64,000 nucleotides of DNA from Physella acuta (Eukaryota > Mollusca > Gastropoda > Physidae): the NCBI RefSeq assembly GCF_028476545.1, contig NW_026732580.1, positions 689,001-753,000 on the forward strand, in the 5' to 3' direction. Both the position numbers and the translations under genes were made by a program. This document shows positions 43,201 through 49,932 of this stretch, one piece after another; within the stretch, counting starts at the first letter, position 1; the number at the start of each line of letters is the position of its first letter. A model generated the notes under the pieces. It saw only the letters and a list, made by a program, of their open reading frames with translations. It did not search any database and was not told where the DNA came from.

Positions 43201-46200
43201 AAGACGCCCGGCAGAGGGAAAACGGAACTTAGCTAAATAGGCACGGCTACGGGCAAATGGCATTTGGGGCAACTCCATTCAAATTAACAGACAATTTTTT
43301 TTAGTCTCCCCTCCTACTAGTCTCAGGGAAACTATGACATTCGTATAAAAAAAAACAGAAGCAAGATTGTAGTCTTGATGGGACAAATTGGAAAAAAAAA
43401 GGAGGGCAATATGTTGATAGCAGTAAGGGGGACAACCGGTTGGAGGCTAAACCAGCGGATGGTTCTAAATGGAATAATTGTGTGCTGGCATGCCAGTTTT
43501 TGGGTGGGGGATAAAAGCCAAATATGGTTAGAGCGGGTAGATAAATGAGCTCTAAAGTCTGGGAGTTGAAGTGATTTGTTGTGGAGGATAAATAAAAGAG
43601 GCTCTAACGACCAGAGTGGCATGAAGGAAATGGCTTTTGTTGATGCTTGTTAACCCATGGGGTGGCGTCCAGCGGATGAGGGCGGGGGGGGGGGGGAGGG
43701 GCTCGATCGGGTGATGTCCAGCAGATCGGGGGATGAGGGGGGATGTCTGTCGGGTGTCGAGGTAAAAAAAGGGTGGGGGGGGGGGGGAACAGACGTGGTA
43801 ATGTTAGGGTAAAGAAAAGACCTTTATATGGGTAATGATAGGGTAGAGAGAAGACGCCTATTTGGGTAATGTTAGGGCAAAGAGAAGACGTATGTTTGGG
43901 TAGTGTTAGGGCAAAGAGAAGACGTATATTTGGGTAGTGTTAGGGTAGAGAGAAGACGTCTATTTGGGTAGTGTTAGGGTAGAGAGAAGACGTCTATTTG
44001 GGTAGTGTTAGGGCAAAGAGAAGACGTATATTTGGGTAGTGTTAGGGTAGAGAGAAGACGTCTATTTGTGTAATCTTAGGGTAGAGAGAAGACGCCTATT
44101 TGGGTAATGTTAGGGTAGAGAGAAGACGCCTATTTGGGTAATGTTTGGGTAGAGAGAAGACGTCTATTTGGGTAGTGTTAGGGTAGAGAGAAGACGTATA
44201 TTTGGGTAAAGTTAGGGTAGAGAGAAGACGCCTATTTGGGTAATGTTAGGGTAGAGAGAAGACGTCTATTTGGGTAGTGTTAGGGTAGAGAGAAGACGTC
44301 TATTTGGGTAATGTTAGGGTAGAGAGAAGACGCCTATTTGGGTAATGTTAGGGTAGAGAGAAGACGTCCATTTGGGTAATGTTAGGGTAGAGAGAAGACG
44401 CCCATTTGTGTAATGTTAGGGTAGAGAGAAGACGCCTATTTGGGTAATGTTAGGGTAGAGAGAAGACGTCTATTTGGGTAATGTTAGGGTAGAGAGAAGA
44501 CGTCTATTTGGGTAGTGTTAGGGTAGAGAGAAGACGGATATTAGGGTAATGTTAGGGTAGAGAGAAGACGTCTATTTGGGTAATGTTAGGTTAGAGAGAA
44601 GACGTCTATTTGGGTAACGTTAGGGTAGAGAGAAGACGTCTATGTGGGTAATGTTAGGGTAGAGAGAAGACGTCTATTTGGGTAATGTTAGGGTTGAGAG
44701 AAGACGTCTATTTGGGTAATGTTAGGGTAGAGAGAAGACGTCTATTTGGGTAATGTTAGGGTAGAGAGAAGACGTCTATTTGGGTAGTGTTAGGGCAAAG
44801 AGAAGACGTCTATTGACAGCTTTACAGTAAATGATGTGGCGTCCAAAATATTTTTTTCTCCGCCAACATTCAACATTTTAGTCTAAATTCCATCAATAAA
44901 CATTTCTCAAGTAAGCTCACTAACATCTTTAGCGAAAAACCTATCAACATATTACATAGCAGGGCGAAACACACAATAACAGGACCAGCTATGAAACAAA
45001 ATAAACACGAGACGTTTGATACACACAAACAGAGACACAAAGACAGAGAAAAAATCTGTTTATAAAAACGAGAAATAAAAAGTTGATTGTGTGAACAAAT
45101 TATGCATTAGTTGTGGCTGAAGATTGTGAGAAAACCGTGTCAAGCATACTCATCTACTTGAGGCTGGGATGGAACTAGTGTGTCGGTCCCAAGCAGGTTG
45201 GAAACAAATCGATCTCATTGTGACAGCCATACAAGAACTGGAGATCGTTAGGTCAGAGACGTATGCCATTTCTGGTGCTAGGTGAGTGTTGAGGATATAA
45301 ATTAACAGCATGCGCCTTCGATCCTTTTAAAACGGTATTTATATTTGATAGAGTGGAGTCTTTGATGTGGTCCTTGTAGCATACAGCTATTGTAATGCAG
45401 GTTGGTGGTGGAATGGACATGGACGGATGTATGTTAAACACTACTACTATAACATGTCTATGTGTGTGTGTATAGCCCAATGAACCGTTTATAATATGAT
45501 CGTTTTATTCAACGATCATACGACATACATTTTACTGTAAATCTGCTAGAAAGAATTAGTAAACCCTTACAACTGGAACATACCAAAGTTAAAAATTATT
45601 TAGCAAGCGTGTGTAACTTGTGCTCAAAAAGTGTGCGTTGGGGCTAGTGGAAAAAAGTAAATCCAATTCAAACAATTAGCAGATCACTTTATATAAATAC
45701 TAATGTGGATTTACGTTATATCATTGTTTTTTTTAATTAATGATGTCCAAGCTTAACCACGAGAACTGGTATTAATAAATCCTAAAATCTGGACAGGCAG
45801 CCGGAGATGGGAGCAGGACGAAGGACAACTCTGTCCCTATAGCGTTACTGGGGACTAGCCTCCCCTCTTGAGGTGATTAGGAGAAGCGCCGATAGCCTGT
45901 GAAGTAGTGACCGGAAGTGGAGGGTCCTAATGACACATCGAGCATGAGTTCTCGTGGAACGGCCACGAGCACAACACAACAAAACCCGCCGGATCATCGC
46001 CGAAATCTTGGTGGGTTGTGGTTCACAAGATCTAGAACAGATAACAATACGACAACAACACTGAGTTCTGACTTACCCGTTTAACTTCACAAAAAATCGG
46101 TTTCTGACTAGAACAACTTTTCGTTTAACACTACAAAAATTGGCTTCTGACTAGAACTTTAATCGGTTAACCAGCTAGGAAATTGTGTAGTCCCTTTACC

Positions 46201-49200
46201 AATTCAGAACAAAAACCAATGATAACTGTCCATCGTATGAGTCTTCTAGATAGGACCACTATAGCGCTTTAGGCTGAGAATGAAGCTTACAGTGATAATA
46301 ACTTCAACTATGTATAAATGCTTTTGTTTAAATTTTAATTGTTAAATTTAAAATTTGTTTTGAGTAAAATATGTAGCGACTTCAATAGAAAAGTCGCCTT
46401 GAAAGTCTCTTTCTTAGAATTAAAGGTGATTTAAGATATATCCCTGCTCCTATTATTTTAGTAAACATATAACCTCAGTAGTGTGATCACAACCAATGTG
46501 CTAGCCTTCTTAAAGAAAGCTTTGCTGTCAAGCTGATACAACCTTTTTCAGCCGGCCTGGTCGGGTGGTCATATATCGAGGTCAAAGAAACATAATCAAA
46601 GCTGAGAGAGTACTCTAGTACTTCCTGACAAACCATAGTTATAGCAACTAAATGTTATATAACACCTTTTTTTACCATAGTGTGGGATCAAATCAAATAG
46701 ATGTATAGCACTAGCGACCTGCTCTTTGGGACAGATTTCGTTCTTATTAGAAACAATAATAATAATAAAAAACAAATCATGGATATTTTCAGCCATATGC
46801 GCTGTCGCTGTCACTGTCACGTTGTTTAGCTTAGGTTAGGGTACCTTTAGATCAAAGCAATTAAAAACTGCTAATCTGTGCTGTTTTAAACTATGACCCA
46901 CCCTTATTACAGTTCAACACGGATAAATCACTTAACATACGATTATAAAACTGTAGTGCAGTTTATTGCACGCCTTTATAGATAAGAGTTTTGAAACAAC
47001 ATTCAACCTAAAAACAAGCAATGTAAAATCTTTTTTTTTTAAGTTTTCATTAATCCAGGTTTTATTTATTTTAGCCAGGAGATCAATGATTTGATCAGAG
47101 CCGGACAGTTCAATAGGCCAGCCTAAGCTGGACAGTGAAACAGGCGACAGGGAGAGGCAGACATCAACAGGCCGGAGCAGTTAACTGGCTGTTTGGGAAA
47201 CATTGCATGATCTTCATCCAGACGTCCACACGACTGCCCGCCAAGTCAAAGGCTGTGATTGGCGCCGTCGGATCACGTGACATGAAGACATGAACTTGGG
47301 CATCAGATACATTAGGATCAACGGAAACAATGGGAATATTTTACTGGATTAGGGCGGGAAGTGTAAAGGTAGGGGCTTACCGGGTGTTACAAGATTAACG
47401 CTAACGAAATATGGGCAGTTAAACTTGATGTTAAACAAAGTTTGACCTCTTGACAGAGTCCGTTTTACTTCTCGGTATCATAAATAGGCCTATTTATAGC
47501 GTGAGTACATTCTGGGCGGTTAAACTTCTGATGTATAATCAATTTTATGAACAATATGACTGGGATTCTGTAGTAATTGGCACAGCCAAACATAAACAAT
47601 ATGACTGGGATTAGTATATTTTGTATTATAAATCATATATTTTTTAGAACTTAAATGGGGGTAGTGTGCCAGAAATAAAGGGGGTAGTGTGCCTGATAAA
47701 AACTCCGAACATAACCAGACTTGGCAGAAAATAATTAGATACCCTTGTTAATTTTATTTCAATAGGTCTCGTTTGATATCTTGGGCCGTTAAAATTAGGG
47801 GCTCCCTGGTTGCCTTTAATTCGATACTCTACTAGTTAAAAAATAACAAGCATCTCATTCAAAACACACAAGTTCGCATAGCTAAGTATAGCATCGGTTG
47901 TACGACCAAACACAATGAGTAATACAGCTGAAATTCAGCTCATATTTAGTAAATTTACAGTACACCCGCACGATTTTAAAAACGAAAGATTGGATAGGTC
48001 TAGGCCAAGGGCGATAACTGGCTATAAATTTGGTTGGCAGAAAGAAGAGTTATCGGTGATTAGACGTAATTTTACTCTTTGTTTAAAATACACTTCTTCA
48101 ATATCTAGTTATTAGTCATAAAATTCATGAAAGTATTAGTTGCATTTTAAAGATCCTTATAAAACTAAAGTTTAGCTGTTATTTTGCATTTTATAGATAT
48201 TATTAAAGTAAAATTTAATACGAATAACATGTTCCTAATCTTTTAATATTGGGGTGGGGGGAGAGAGTAATTGACCAAAAGTCAGAGCTTATGCCATCCT
48301 TTTAAAAAAAAAATCCCAACTAAATTTTTGCACTAACACAGAGACTAGGTGCTTGTGTACTGCATATTCATGGTACGTTCAACATATGACTGCACAGGAC
48401 ATTATGTAAAAACAGATCTAACAAGACAATCCAGCATACAAAAAATAACATGTTGAAATTACCTGGAATGTATGCATACAGATCTAACAAGACAATCCAA
48501 CATACAACAATAAAGTTTTGAAATTACATGGAATGAATGCATGCCGATCTAACAAAACAATCCAACATACAACAATAAAGTTTTGAAATTACCTGGAATG
48601 TATGCATGCAGATCTAACAAGACAATCCAACATACAACAATAAATTTTTGAAATTACCTGGAATGTATGCATACAGATCTAACAAAACAACCCAACATAC
48701 AACAATAAATTTTTGAAATTACCTGGAATGTATGCATACAGATCTAACAAAACAACCCAACATACAACAATAAAGTTTTGAAATTACCTGGAATGTATGC
48801 ATGCAGATCTAACAAGACAATCCAACATACAACATTAAAGTTTTGAAATTACCTGGAATGTATGCATGCAGATCTAACAAGACAATCCAACATACAACAA
48901 TAAAGTTTTGAAATTACCTGGAATGTATGCATGCCAATCTAACAAGACAATCCAACATACAACAATAAAGTTTTGAAATTACCTGGAATGTATGCATGCA
49001 GGCAGTGTGGTGCAGATAGCTGAGCAGAAACAACATGTCGCCTCCGTGAGCCCTCAAAAACAACAAAATATTTCCCTTCTGCTTGACCCAGCTGGTCCTG
49101 TCCCAGTTGAATAGTCAACACGTCGCCTCCCTGCAAACAACACGTGTGCTATCTAATTGATGATCATATGTCAACATACGAAAGACTAAAATATTAACAA

Positions 49201-49567
49201 CTGTAAATACTATTTTAACTTAATAAATTTAATGAATGATTAACACTTCCCCTCCCCGGAAACAGATGTGTTGTTTAACTGATCATATGTGAACATATGA
49301 AAGGTTAAAATATTAACAACTTAAACAACTGTAGGAACTTACATAGACTGGAGATATGATATGTTATTTAACTGATGATCATATGTGAACATATGAAAGG
49401 TTAAAATATTAACAACTTAAACAACTGTAGGAACTTACATAGACTGGAGATATGATATGTTATTTAACTGATGATCATATGTGAACATATGAAAGGTTAA
49501 AATATTAACAACTTAAACAACTGTTGGAACTTACATAGACTGGAGACTGCACTGGGCTAAACGCCAT
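4418..49567 (-). CDS. ARHGEF28/AKAP13-like: Rho guanine-nucleotide exchange factor, AKAP13/ARHGEF28 type (N-terminal part, 7 exons)
   Basis: Rho-GEFs of this family load GTP onto RhoA through a C-terminal DH-PH module and act as scaffolds at the cytoskeleton and microtubules. Seven coding exons join in phase: 49567-49535, 49130-48983, 41956-41666, 36999-36804, 16151-16018, 8636-8520 and 4726-4418, giving 409 codons plus one base. The start MAFSPVQSPVYGG resembles the vertebrate N-termini (short M...PLYG start). It is followed by VVFEGSRRRHV, IPGHDLAENVQV and ETLLHFCARLGL, all at positions expected from AKAP13 and ARHGEF28 as I recall them. Every donor is GT and every acceptor AG. The C1, DH and PH domains are not in the window and must lie left of position 1. 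Introns are 404, 7026, 4666, 20652, 7381 and 3793 bases and are filled with minisatellites. Which vertebrate paralogue is closest cannot be decided from the N-terminus alone. Confidence 0.88.
4757..7707. repeat. 33-bp minisatellite (core ATGAACCCACTCAGTGAGGT)
   Basis: About 92 near-identical copies. Most are 33 bp; 28-bp copies lacking five bases of the CTCAAGTCATG segment become common after 6060. Because 33 is a multiple of three, both strands stay open: MNPLSEVCAQV on plus, STYLTEWVHDL on minus. The frames are repeat artefacts. The array ends 30 bases upstream of the acceptor of exon 4726-4418. Each unit contains GAG|GTATGT, a donor-like site on the plus (antisense) strand. Confidence 0.97.
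7925..8544. repeat. 33-bp minisatellite spanning the exon-6 donor (core CTCACCTGTTTGCTGAGGTA)
   Basis: Degenerate units at 7925-8120 lead into about 13 clean ones to 8544. Most are 33 bp; two are 28-bp variants with GTGACCTGTTTACTG. On the sense (minus) strand every clean unit reads exon end plus donor, CTCAGCAAACAG|GTGAGTT. Eleven units keep GTGAGT, with CTCACCTG starting at 8129, 8162, 8195, 8228, 8289, 8322, 8383, 8416, 8449, 8482 and 8515. Confidence 0.95.
8520..8636 (-). CDS. ARHGEF28/AKAP13-like: Rho-GEF exon 6, with a repeated splice-donor end
   Basis: A pyrimidine-rich tract and TATACACAG precede an open 117-base segment reading ENEISFLKETEEMIKAQRL, then IQHRQYNSDWPKSINLPQQT. The donor is ACAG|GTGAGT. 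It begins and ends in phase 1, exactly fitting exons 16151-16018 and 4726-4418. The peptide is charged and probably helical. The last 23 or so exon bases and the donor are the unit of the adjacent 33-bp array, so the true 3' end could instead be 8487, 8454, 8421 or 8388, all in frame and adding 11 residues each. It is called an exon from splice signals, phase and open frame, not from homology. Confidence 0.7.
8640..9182. other. Unique intron sequence
   Basis: It holds the polypyrimidine tract and acceptor of exon 8636-8520, then AT-rich sequence with a C-run near 8910. Nothing else was recognised. Confidence 0.5.
9183..10135. repeat. 43/39-bp minisatellite (core GCACCAAATGACATGTACAC)
   Basis: About 23 units. 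The long form has CATATAATCTGTCAT and the short form lacks TAAT; both are interleaved. Two copies near 9430 and 9570 have a T-run replacing part of the unit. Confidence 0.95.
10136..10520. other. Unique intron sequence with a C-run
   Basis: It contains a C-rich run at about 10192-10208. A 77-residue minus-strand frame at 10212-10445 has no recognisable domain and no convincing splice context. Confidence 0.5.
10525..11412. repeat. 37-bp minisatellite containing a perfect hairpin
   Basis: About 24 copies with the core AGGACCCAAGTTCATTAGGC. Each unit also holds ACAAGACA-G-TGTCTTGT, an 8-bp perfect inverted repeat around one base. Several copies carry GTGCC instead of GTGTC, which breaks one pair. 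Confidence 0.95.
11413..12044. other. Unique intron sequence, locally GC-rich
   Basis: A G-run at 11453-11464 is followed by a GC-rich stretch to about 11890 (with GCGGCCGC near 11620). A 61-residue minus-strand frame lies at 11701-11886 without recognisable homology or splice sites. Confidence 0.45.
12045..12262. repeat. 37-bp tandem repeat (core GACTTTTACATTCCGTACAC)
   Basis: About five copies; the first is diverged. Its unit length equals that of the 10525-11412 array, but the sequence is unrelated. Confidence 0.9.
12612..13050. repeat. 24/26-bp minisatellite (core CTCCCTGCCATACAAACTGT)
   Basis: About 18 copies. The 26-bp form has ACACGG between units and the 24-bp form ACGG. Open frames on both strands (for example CHTNCTAL on plus) are repeat translations, not genes. 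Confidence 0.93.
13102..15450. repeat. 35-bp minisatellite (core TTGGTCGAACAACTCCCACA)
   Basis: About 67 almost perfect copies without spacers. Three variable sites (CTTT/CCTT, GTCGA/GTCTA, AACAAC/AGCAAC) alternate in patterns, giving a 70-bp dimeric higher-order repeat near 13200-13620. Near identity implies recent amplification or homogenisation. Confidence 0.97.
15451..16010. other. Unique intron sequence, T-rich then G-run
   Basis: It contains T-rich tracts (15830-15920), a G-rich stretch at 15916-15930 and G15 at 15994-16008 beside the donor of exon 16151-16018. No gene was seen. Confidence 0.5.
16018..16151 (-). CDS. ARHGEF28/AKAP13-like: Rho-GEF exon 5 of the coding region
   Basis: The acceptor TGTTCCCAG is followed by GYNIHGMVTTEQDVVEMDNA and then a serine/threonine-rich stretch (GNGTTSLTSFLDAPS). 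The donor is GTTG|GTAAGTA. The exon enters in phase 2 and leaves in phase 1, as its neighbours require. Sequence conservation beyond the phase match is weak. A run of 15 C (sense strand) begins ten bases into the following intron. Confidence 0.8.
16680..16830. repeat. 32-bp short tandem repeat (core GTGGTAGACCTAGACAGTGG)
   Basis: About five copies followed by a G-run of about 15 at 16829-16843. Confidence 0.85.
16908..16972. repeat. AT dinucleotide microsatellite
   Basis: About 30 uninterrupted TA units after ATATATTA. Confidence 0.97.
16975..18239. other. Unique intron sequence
   Basis: AT-rich with a G-run at about 17972-17988. A 96-residue frame at 17086-17376 is low-complexity and unsupported. 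Confidence 0.45.
18240..18535. repeat. 96-bp tandem repeat, 3 copies
   Basis: Copies begin at 18246, 18342 and 18438 (core CAAGTACTCGATGATGATCA) and differ at only a few bases. Confidence 0.95.
18540..18668. repeat. Degenerate 19-bp repeat (core CATATCAAGTATCCATGT)
   Basis: About six diverged copies directly after the 96-bp repeats. Confidence 0.7.
18768..19195. repeat. 53-bp minisatellite (core GGCAGGAAGTTTTCTTTATT)
   Basis: Eight copies, high identity, each also holding TGTAATGCATG. Confidence 0.95.
19830..20340. repeat. 48-bp minisatellite, open on both strands
   Basis: Eleven copies (core GGTAGCCACTGCTACACAGG). Being a multiple of three, it gives a 16-residue repeat on plus (RVATATQAGLSSTSQH) and one on minus (VAVATLCCDVLLSPAC). 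The minus frame runs on into a hydrophobic stretch and RRRGRAG. I treat both as repeat artefacts because neither has splice or homology support. Confidence 0.93.
20341..21745. other. Unique intron sequence
   Basis: Mixed composition. Small frames near 20923-21111 and 21260-21460 (minus) show no family signature. A two- to three-copy 30-base repeat near 21470-21560 (ATTATATGACTACC) is the only structure seen. Confidence 0.45.
21755..22270. repeat. 32-bp minisatellite (core GAGATAACCACCGTTTTGAT)
   Basis: About 16 copies. Variants lack ACG in GATACGTCAA or have TTTTT for GTTTT, and blocks of variant types repeat (21790-21910 recurs at 21960-22080). Confidence 0.95.
22271..23094. other. Unique AT-rich intron sequence
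   Basis: No frame, inverted repeat or splice pair was recognised. Confidence 0.45.
23095..24118. repeat. 39-bp minisatellite (core TTCCATTAGCTAGACCGCTC)
   Basis: About 26 copies. It yields a 246-residue minus frame (LANGRNTAVCWSG repeated) and a plus frame (FLPLARPLQHTAV), both repeat translations. Confidence 0.96.
24119..24869. other. Unique intron sequence, locally GC-rich
   Basis: A G-run lies at 24392-24405, followed by a GC-rich stretch with short CCGGGCC repeats (24480-24560). Minus frames here have no recognisable domain. Confidence 0.45.
24870..25025. repeat. About 54-bp tandem repeat, 3 copies
   Basis: Units with ACAAAAGTAGCAAGTTTCAA and AATATCGGCGATA, diverged. Confidence 0.8.
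25780..26530. repeat. 41-bp minisatellite (core ACCTACGTTACCAAATATTT)
   Basis: About 18 copies, cleanest in 25820-26400, decaying at the right edge. Confidence 0.95.
26735..26840. repeat. TA microsatellite and GACA tetranucleotide run
   Basis: (TA)n at about 26750-26775, GA-rich spacer, then about eight GACA units to 26837. Confidence 0.9.
27120..27465. repeat. 68-bp minisatellite (core TATTTCACATTTACAGTGTG)
   Basis: About five diverged copies, each with a shared TGTATCATCGCATTCTAG segment. Confidence 0.9.
27466..28125. other. Unique intron sequence
   Basis: No exon, frame or repeat of note. Confidence 0.4.
28126..28220. repeat. CA then TA dinucleotide microsatellite
   Basis: (CA)n at 28126-28145 runs directly into (TA)n to about 28210. 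Confidence 0.97.
28860..29430. repeat. Degenerate G-rich minisatellite (core TCTGGATTGGGTAAGG)
   Basis: About 20 units of roughly 26-30 bases with GGGTAAGG and GGGGAAAA motifs and strong strand asymmetry. The minus frames (SRFPHTLPNP) are repeat translations. Confidence 0.85.
29735..30512. repeat. 53-bp minisatellite (core CGTCAATACAACATCAGTTG)
   Basis: About 15 copies; edge copies are truncated or diverged (CGCCAACAAAACATCAG). Confidence 0.95.
30513..31324. other. Unique intron sequence
   Basis: A 60-codon minus frame at 30783-30965 opens with ATG and has mixed composition (MACRGLQARPNFTLSVIDYW) but no family match I recognise and no convincing donor. Otherwise featureless. Confidence 0.4.
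31325..31735. repeat. 39-bp minisatellite (core GAGGTTAGTCAAGTTGAAAC)
   Basis: About 11 copies. A 117-bp trimer pattern (AAGGTG / AAGTTGAACC / GAGTTG variants) is visible in 31480-31720. Three overlapping small frames are its translations. Confidence 0.94.
31905..35277. repeat. 20-bp minisatellite, largest array (core ACACCAGACGTGATGTAGAC)
   Basis: About 165 copies in 3.4 kb. Variant units (AAACGTG, CATGATG, ACATACG) and 6-base AGAGAG insertions recur in blocks. A block around 33781 reappears 730 bases later at 34511, so segments of the array were themselves duplicated. Frames up to 491 residues (VCLHHVWCVYITSG) are repeat translations. Confidence 0.97.
35278..36414. other. Unique intron sequence
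   Basis: AT-rich from about 35880 to 36120. Small frames here show no recognisable domain. Confidence 0.4.
36415..36560. repeat. About 57-bp repeat, 2-3 copies
   Basis: Shared CTGAAACGTTGCCCAATT and AGCTTATCACCCTGAATACC segments, diverging to the right. Confidence 0.75.
36804..36999 (-). CDS. ARHGEF28/AKAP13-like: Rho-GEF exon 4: ankyrin-like segment
   Basis: The acceptor TTTTTCCCCCAG is followed by LSDAHCEERETLLHFCARLG, then VAHFLLEQPG, GELPHQIASRNGFHDLAEML. The donor is TGG|GTAAGT, phase 2. This matches the RETLMHFAVRLGL and FLLQKPGG segment of AKAP13 closely. The TLLHFCARLGL...ALRLTNRQGELPHQIA pattern looks like one to two ankyrin-type helix pairs. It is the most diagnostic exon in the gene. 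Confidence 0.92.
37031..37165. repeat. About 68-bp direct repeat, 2 copies
   Basis: Shared TTGTCATAGTTGAGTTGACT and GCATTTGGCTAT, just upstream of the acceptor of exon 36999-36804. Confidence 0.85.
37166..38451. other. Unique AT-rich intron sequence
   Basis: No exon, frame or inverted repeat was recognised. Confidence 0.4.
38452..38556. repeat. About 21-bp repeat (core AATAAAGTTACAAGAATATA)
   Basis: Five copies, AT-rich. Confidence 0.85.
38557..39229. other. Unique intron sequence with G-runs
   Basis: G-runs lie near 39029-39037, 39127-39137 and 39159-39174. The last is among the longest in the window. Confidence 0.5.
39230..39508. repeat. 37-bp minisatellite (core AAGTTGTAAGTTGACTCGTT)
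   Basis: About eight copies; short variants replace GACTCG with GATTG. Confidence 0.93.
40095..40440. repeat. 28-bp minisatellite (core GTGGTCAGCACTAAGGCCAC)
   Basis: About 12 copies, nearly identical except TTTAGTA/TTTAGTT. Confidence 0.95.
40520..41145. repeat. About 91-bp minisatellite (core TTGGTCCATCTACCAACGTT)
   Basis: Six to seven copies, each with CCACCTCAGCAGTACGG and CATTATTTCAAGTCGG. Confidence 0.94.
41666..41956 (-). CDS. ARHGEF28/AKAP13-like: Rho-GEF exon 3 of the coding region
   Basis: The 291-base exon starts after TCTATCGTCTAG and reads GHDLAENVQVRLVQTVDDS through LSKGWHLLGGDS. The donor is TCTT|GTAAGTA. It enters and leaves in phase 1. PGHD..E.V.V and W..LG near the end are hallmarks of the AKAP13/ARHGEF28 N-terminal region. 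The open frame on the opposite strand is a shadow of this exon. Confidence 0.88.
42190..42435. repeat. About 45-bp repeat (core CCCCACAATCAACATACAGA)
   Basis: About five diverged copies upstream of exon 41956-41666. Confidence 0.88.
42436..43794. other. Unique intron sequence with G and C runs
   Basis: A short duplication GGGGGCCCACCGAAATAT near 42885-42925, C-run at about 42754, G-runs at 43683-43696 and 43776-43788. No exon was seen. Confidence 0.45.
43795..44815. repeat. 34-bp minisatellite (core GTTAGGGTAGAGAGAAGACG)
   Basis: About 30 copies; variable sites are GTCT/GCCT and TAAT/TAGT. It contains the telomere-like word TTAGGGT but is not a telomeric array. Confidence 0.96.
44816..48409. 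other. Unique AT-rich intron sequence
   Basis: The longest repeat-poor stretch of the Rho-GEF gene. A short perfect hairpin CTCGTGG-AACGG-CCACGAG lies at 45951-45969. Near 47655-47695 the phrase GGGGGTAGTGTGCC is duplicated. No exon with matching phase was found. Confidence 0.45.
48410..49001. repeat. 65-bp minisatellite spanning the exon-2 donor
   Basis: Nine copies at exactly 65-base spacing. The plus-strand donor word ACCTGG falls at 48461, then every 65 bases to 48981 (the copy at 48526 reads ACATGG). On the sense strand each unit reads ATGCATACATTCCAG|GTAATTTC. The rightmost copy is the real exon end and donor (exon ends 48983), and 48983-49001 is both exon and repeat. Confidence 0.96.
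48983..49130 (-). CDS. ARHGEF28/AKAP13-like: Rho-GEF exon 2 of the coding region
   Basis: The acceptor TTGTTTGCAG precedes GGDVLTIQLGQ, then KYFVVFEGSRRRHV and CLHAYIPG. The donor is CCAG|GTAATT, leaving one base. The FVVFEGSRRRHV core matches the FYLVFLGSTLRH / FYFTYDGSHQRHV segment of AKAP13 and ARHGEF28. The last 19 exon bases and the donor are copied eight more times in the adjoining intron (see the 65-bp array). Confidence 0.88.
49250..49546. repeat. 96-bp repeat spanning the start-exon donor
   Basis: Three copies of TCTCCAGTCTAT|GTAAGTT (sense) with exon-type ends at 49535, 49439 and 49343. A diverged copy at about 49126-49215 reaches the next exon's acceptor (CCTCCCTGCAAACAACACGTG resembles CCTCCCCGGAAACAGATGTG). 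The whole 404-base intron is therefore built of one repeated unit. Confidence 0.93.
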
Positions 49568-49578
49568 ACAGCAGATTT
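49535..49578 (-). CDS. ARHGEF28/AKAP13-like: Rho-GEF exon with start codon
   Basis: The acceptor TTTTATTTCAG is followed by 11 untranslated bases, then ATG at 49567-49565 and MAFSPVQSPVY, then the donor TAT|GTAAGTT. It ends in phase 0. The match to the vertebrate start (M...PLYG) and the clean phase fix the start codon. The acceptor means at least one non-coding exon and the promoter lie further right, between here and the dynein light-chain gene. I could not locate them. The last 12 exon bases and the donor recur twice in the following intron. Confidence 0.85.
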
Positions 49579-49696
49579 CTGAAATAAAAAAAATACAAGC
49601 ATTGAAATATCCAAGTAAAAGGTGGTGATCTTTGTGTGAATCTTCAGTAACATGGCTCACTTAAGAGGACAGATAATCCAACATTCATTAGTGTCA

Positions 49697-49932
49697 CAAG
49701 AGGGTGGTGAGGGGTGCACTCCACACCGGGTGACGCTACTTTGGGGGTGACACCAAATCAAAAAAATTATAGAATTTACTTACATACTTACAAAACAATG
49801 TTATATCCAGTAAGAATAATGAGGGAGAGGGGTAACAACTAACCAAAAATTATTTGGATTTGAGGGGGGGGGGGGGGGGGGTAACACCCTCAGTTAACTC
49901 ACAGTGCGACACCTAACCTAGCGATGACTATG
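49697..49932. mobile_element. Diverged hAT-like MITE fragment
   Basis: The left part GGTGAGGGGTGCACTCCACA and CCGGGTGAC and the right part GCGACACCTAACCTAGCGATG match the family at 51901-52210. A G-run of about 18 lies inside. No clear target duplication was found. Confidence 0.5.

Noticed and set aside
43795-44815. Interstitial telomere candidate (TTAGGGT words)
   Set aside because: TTAGGG occurs once per 34-bp unit rather than in tandem.
46550-46580. A-box-like CCTGGTCGGGTGGTC as a second SINE
   Set aside because: No B box at the expected distance and no SINE body.
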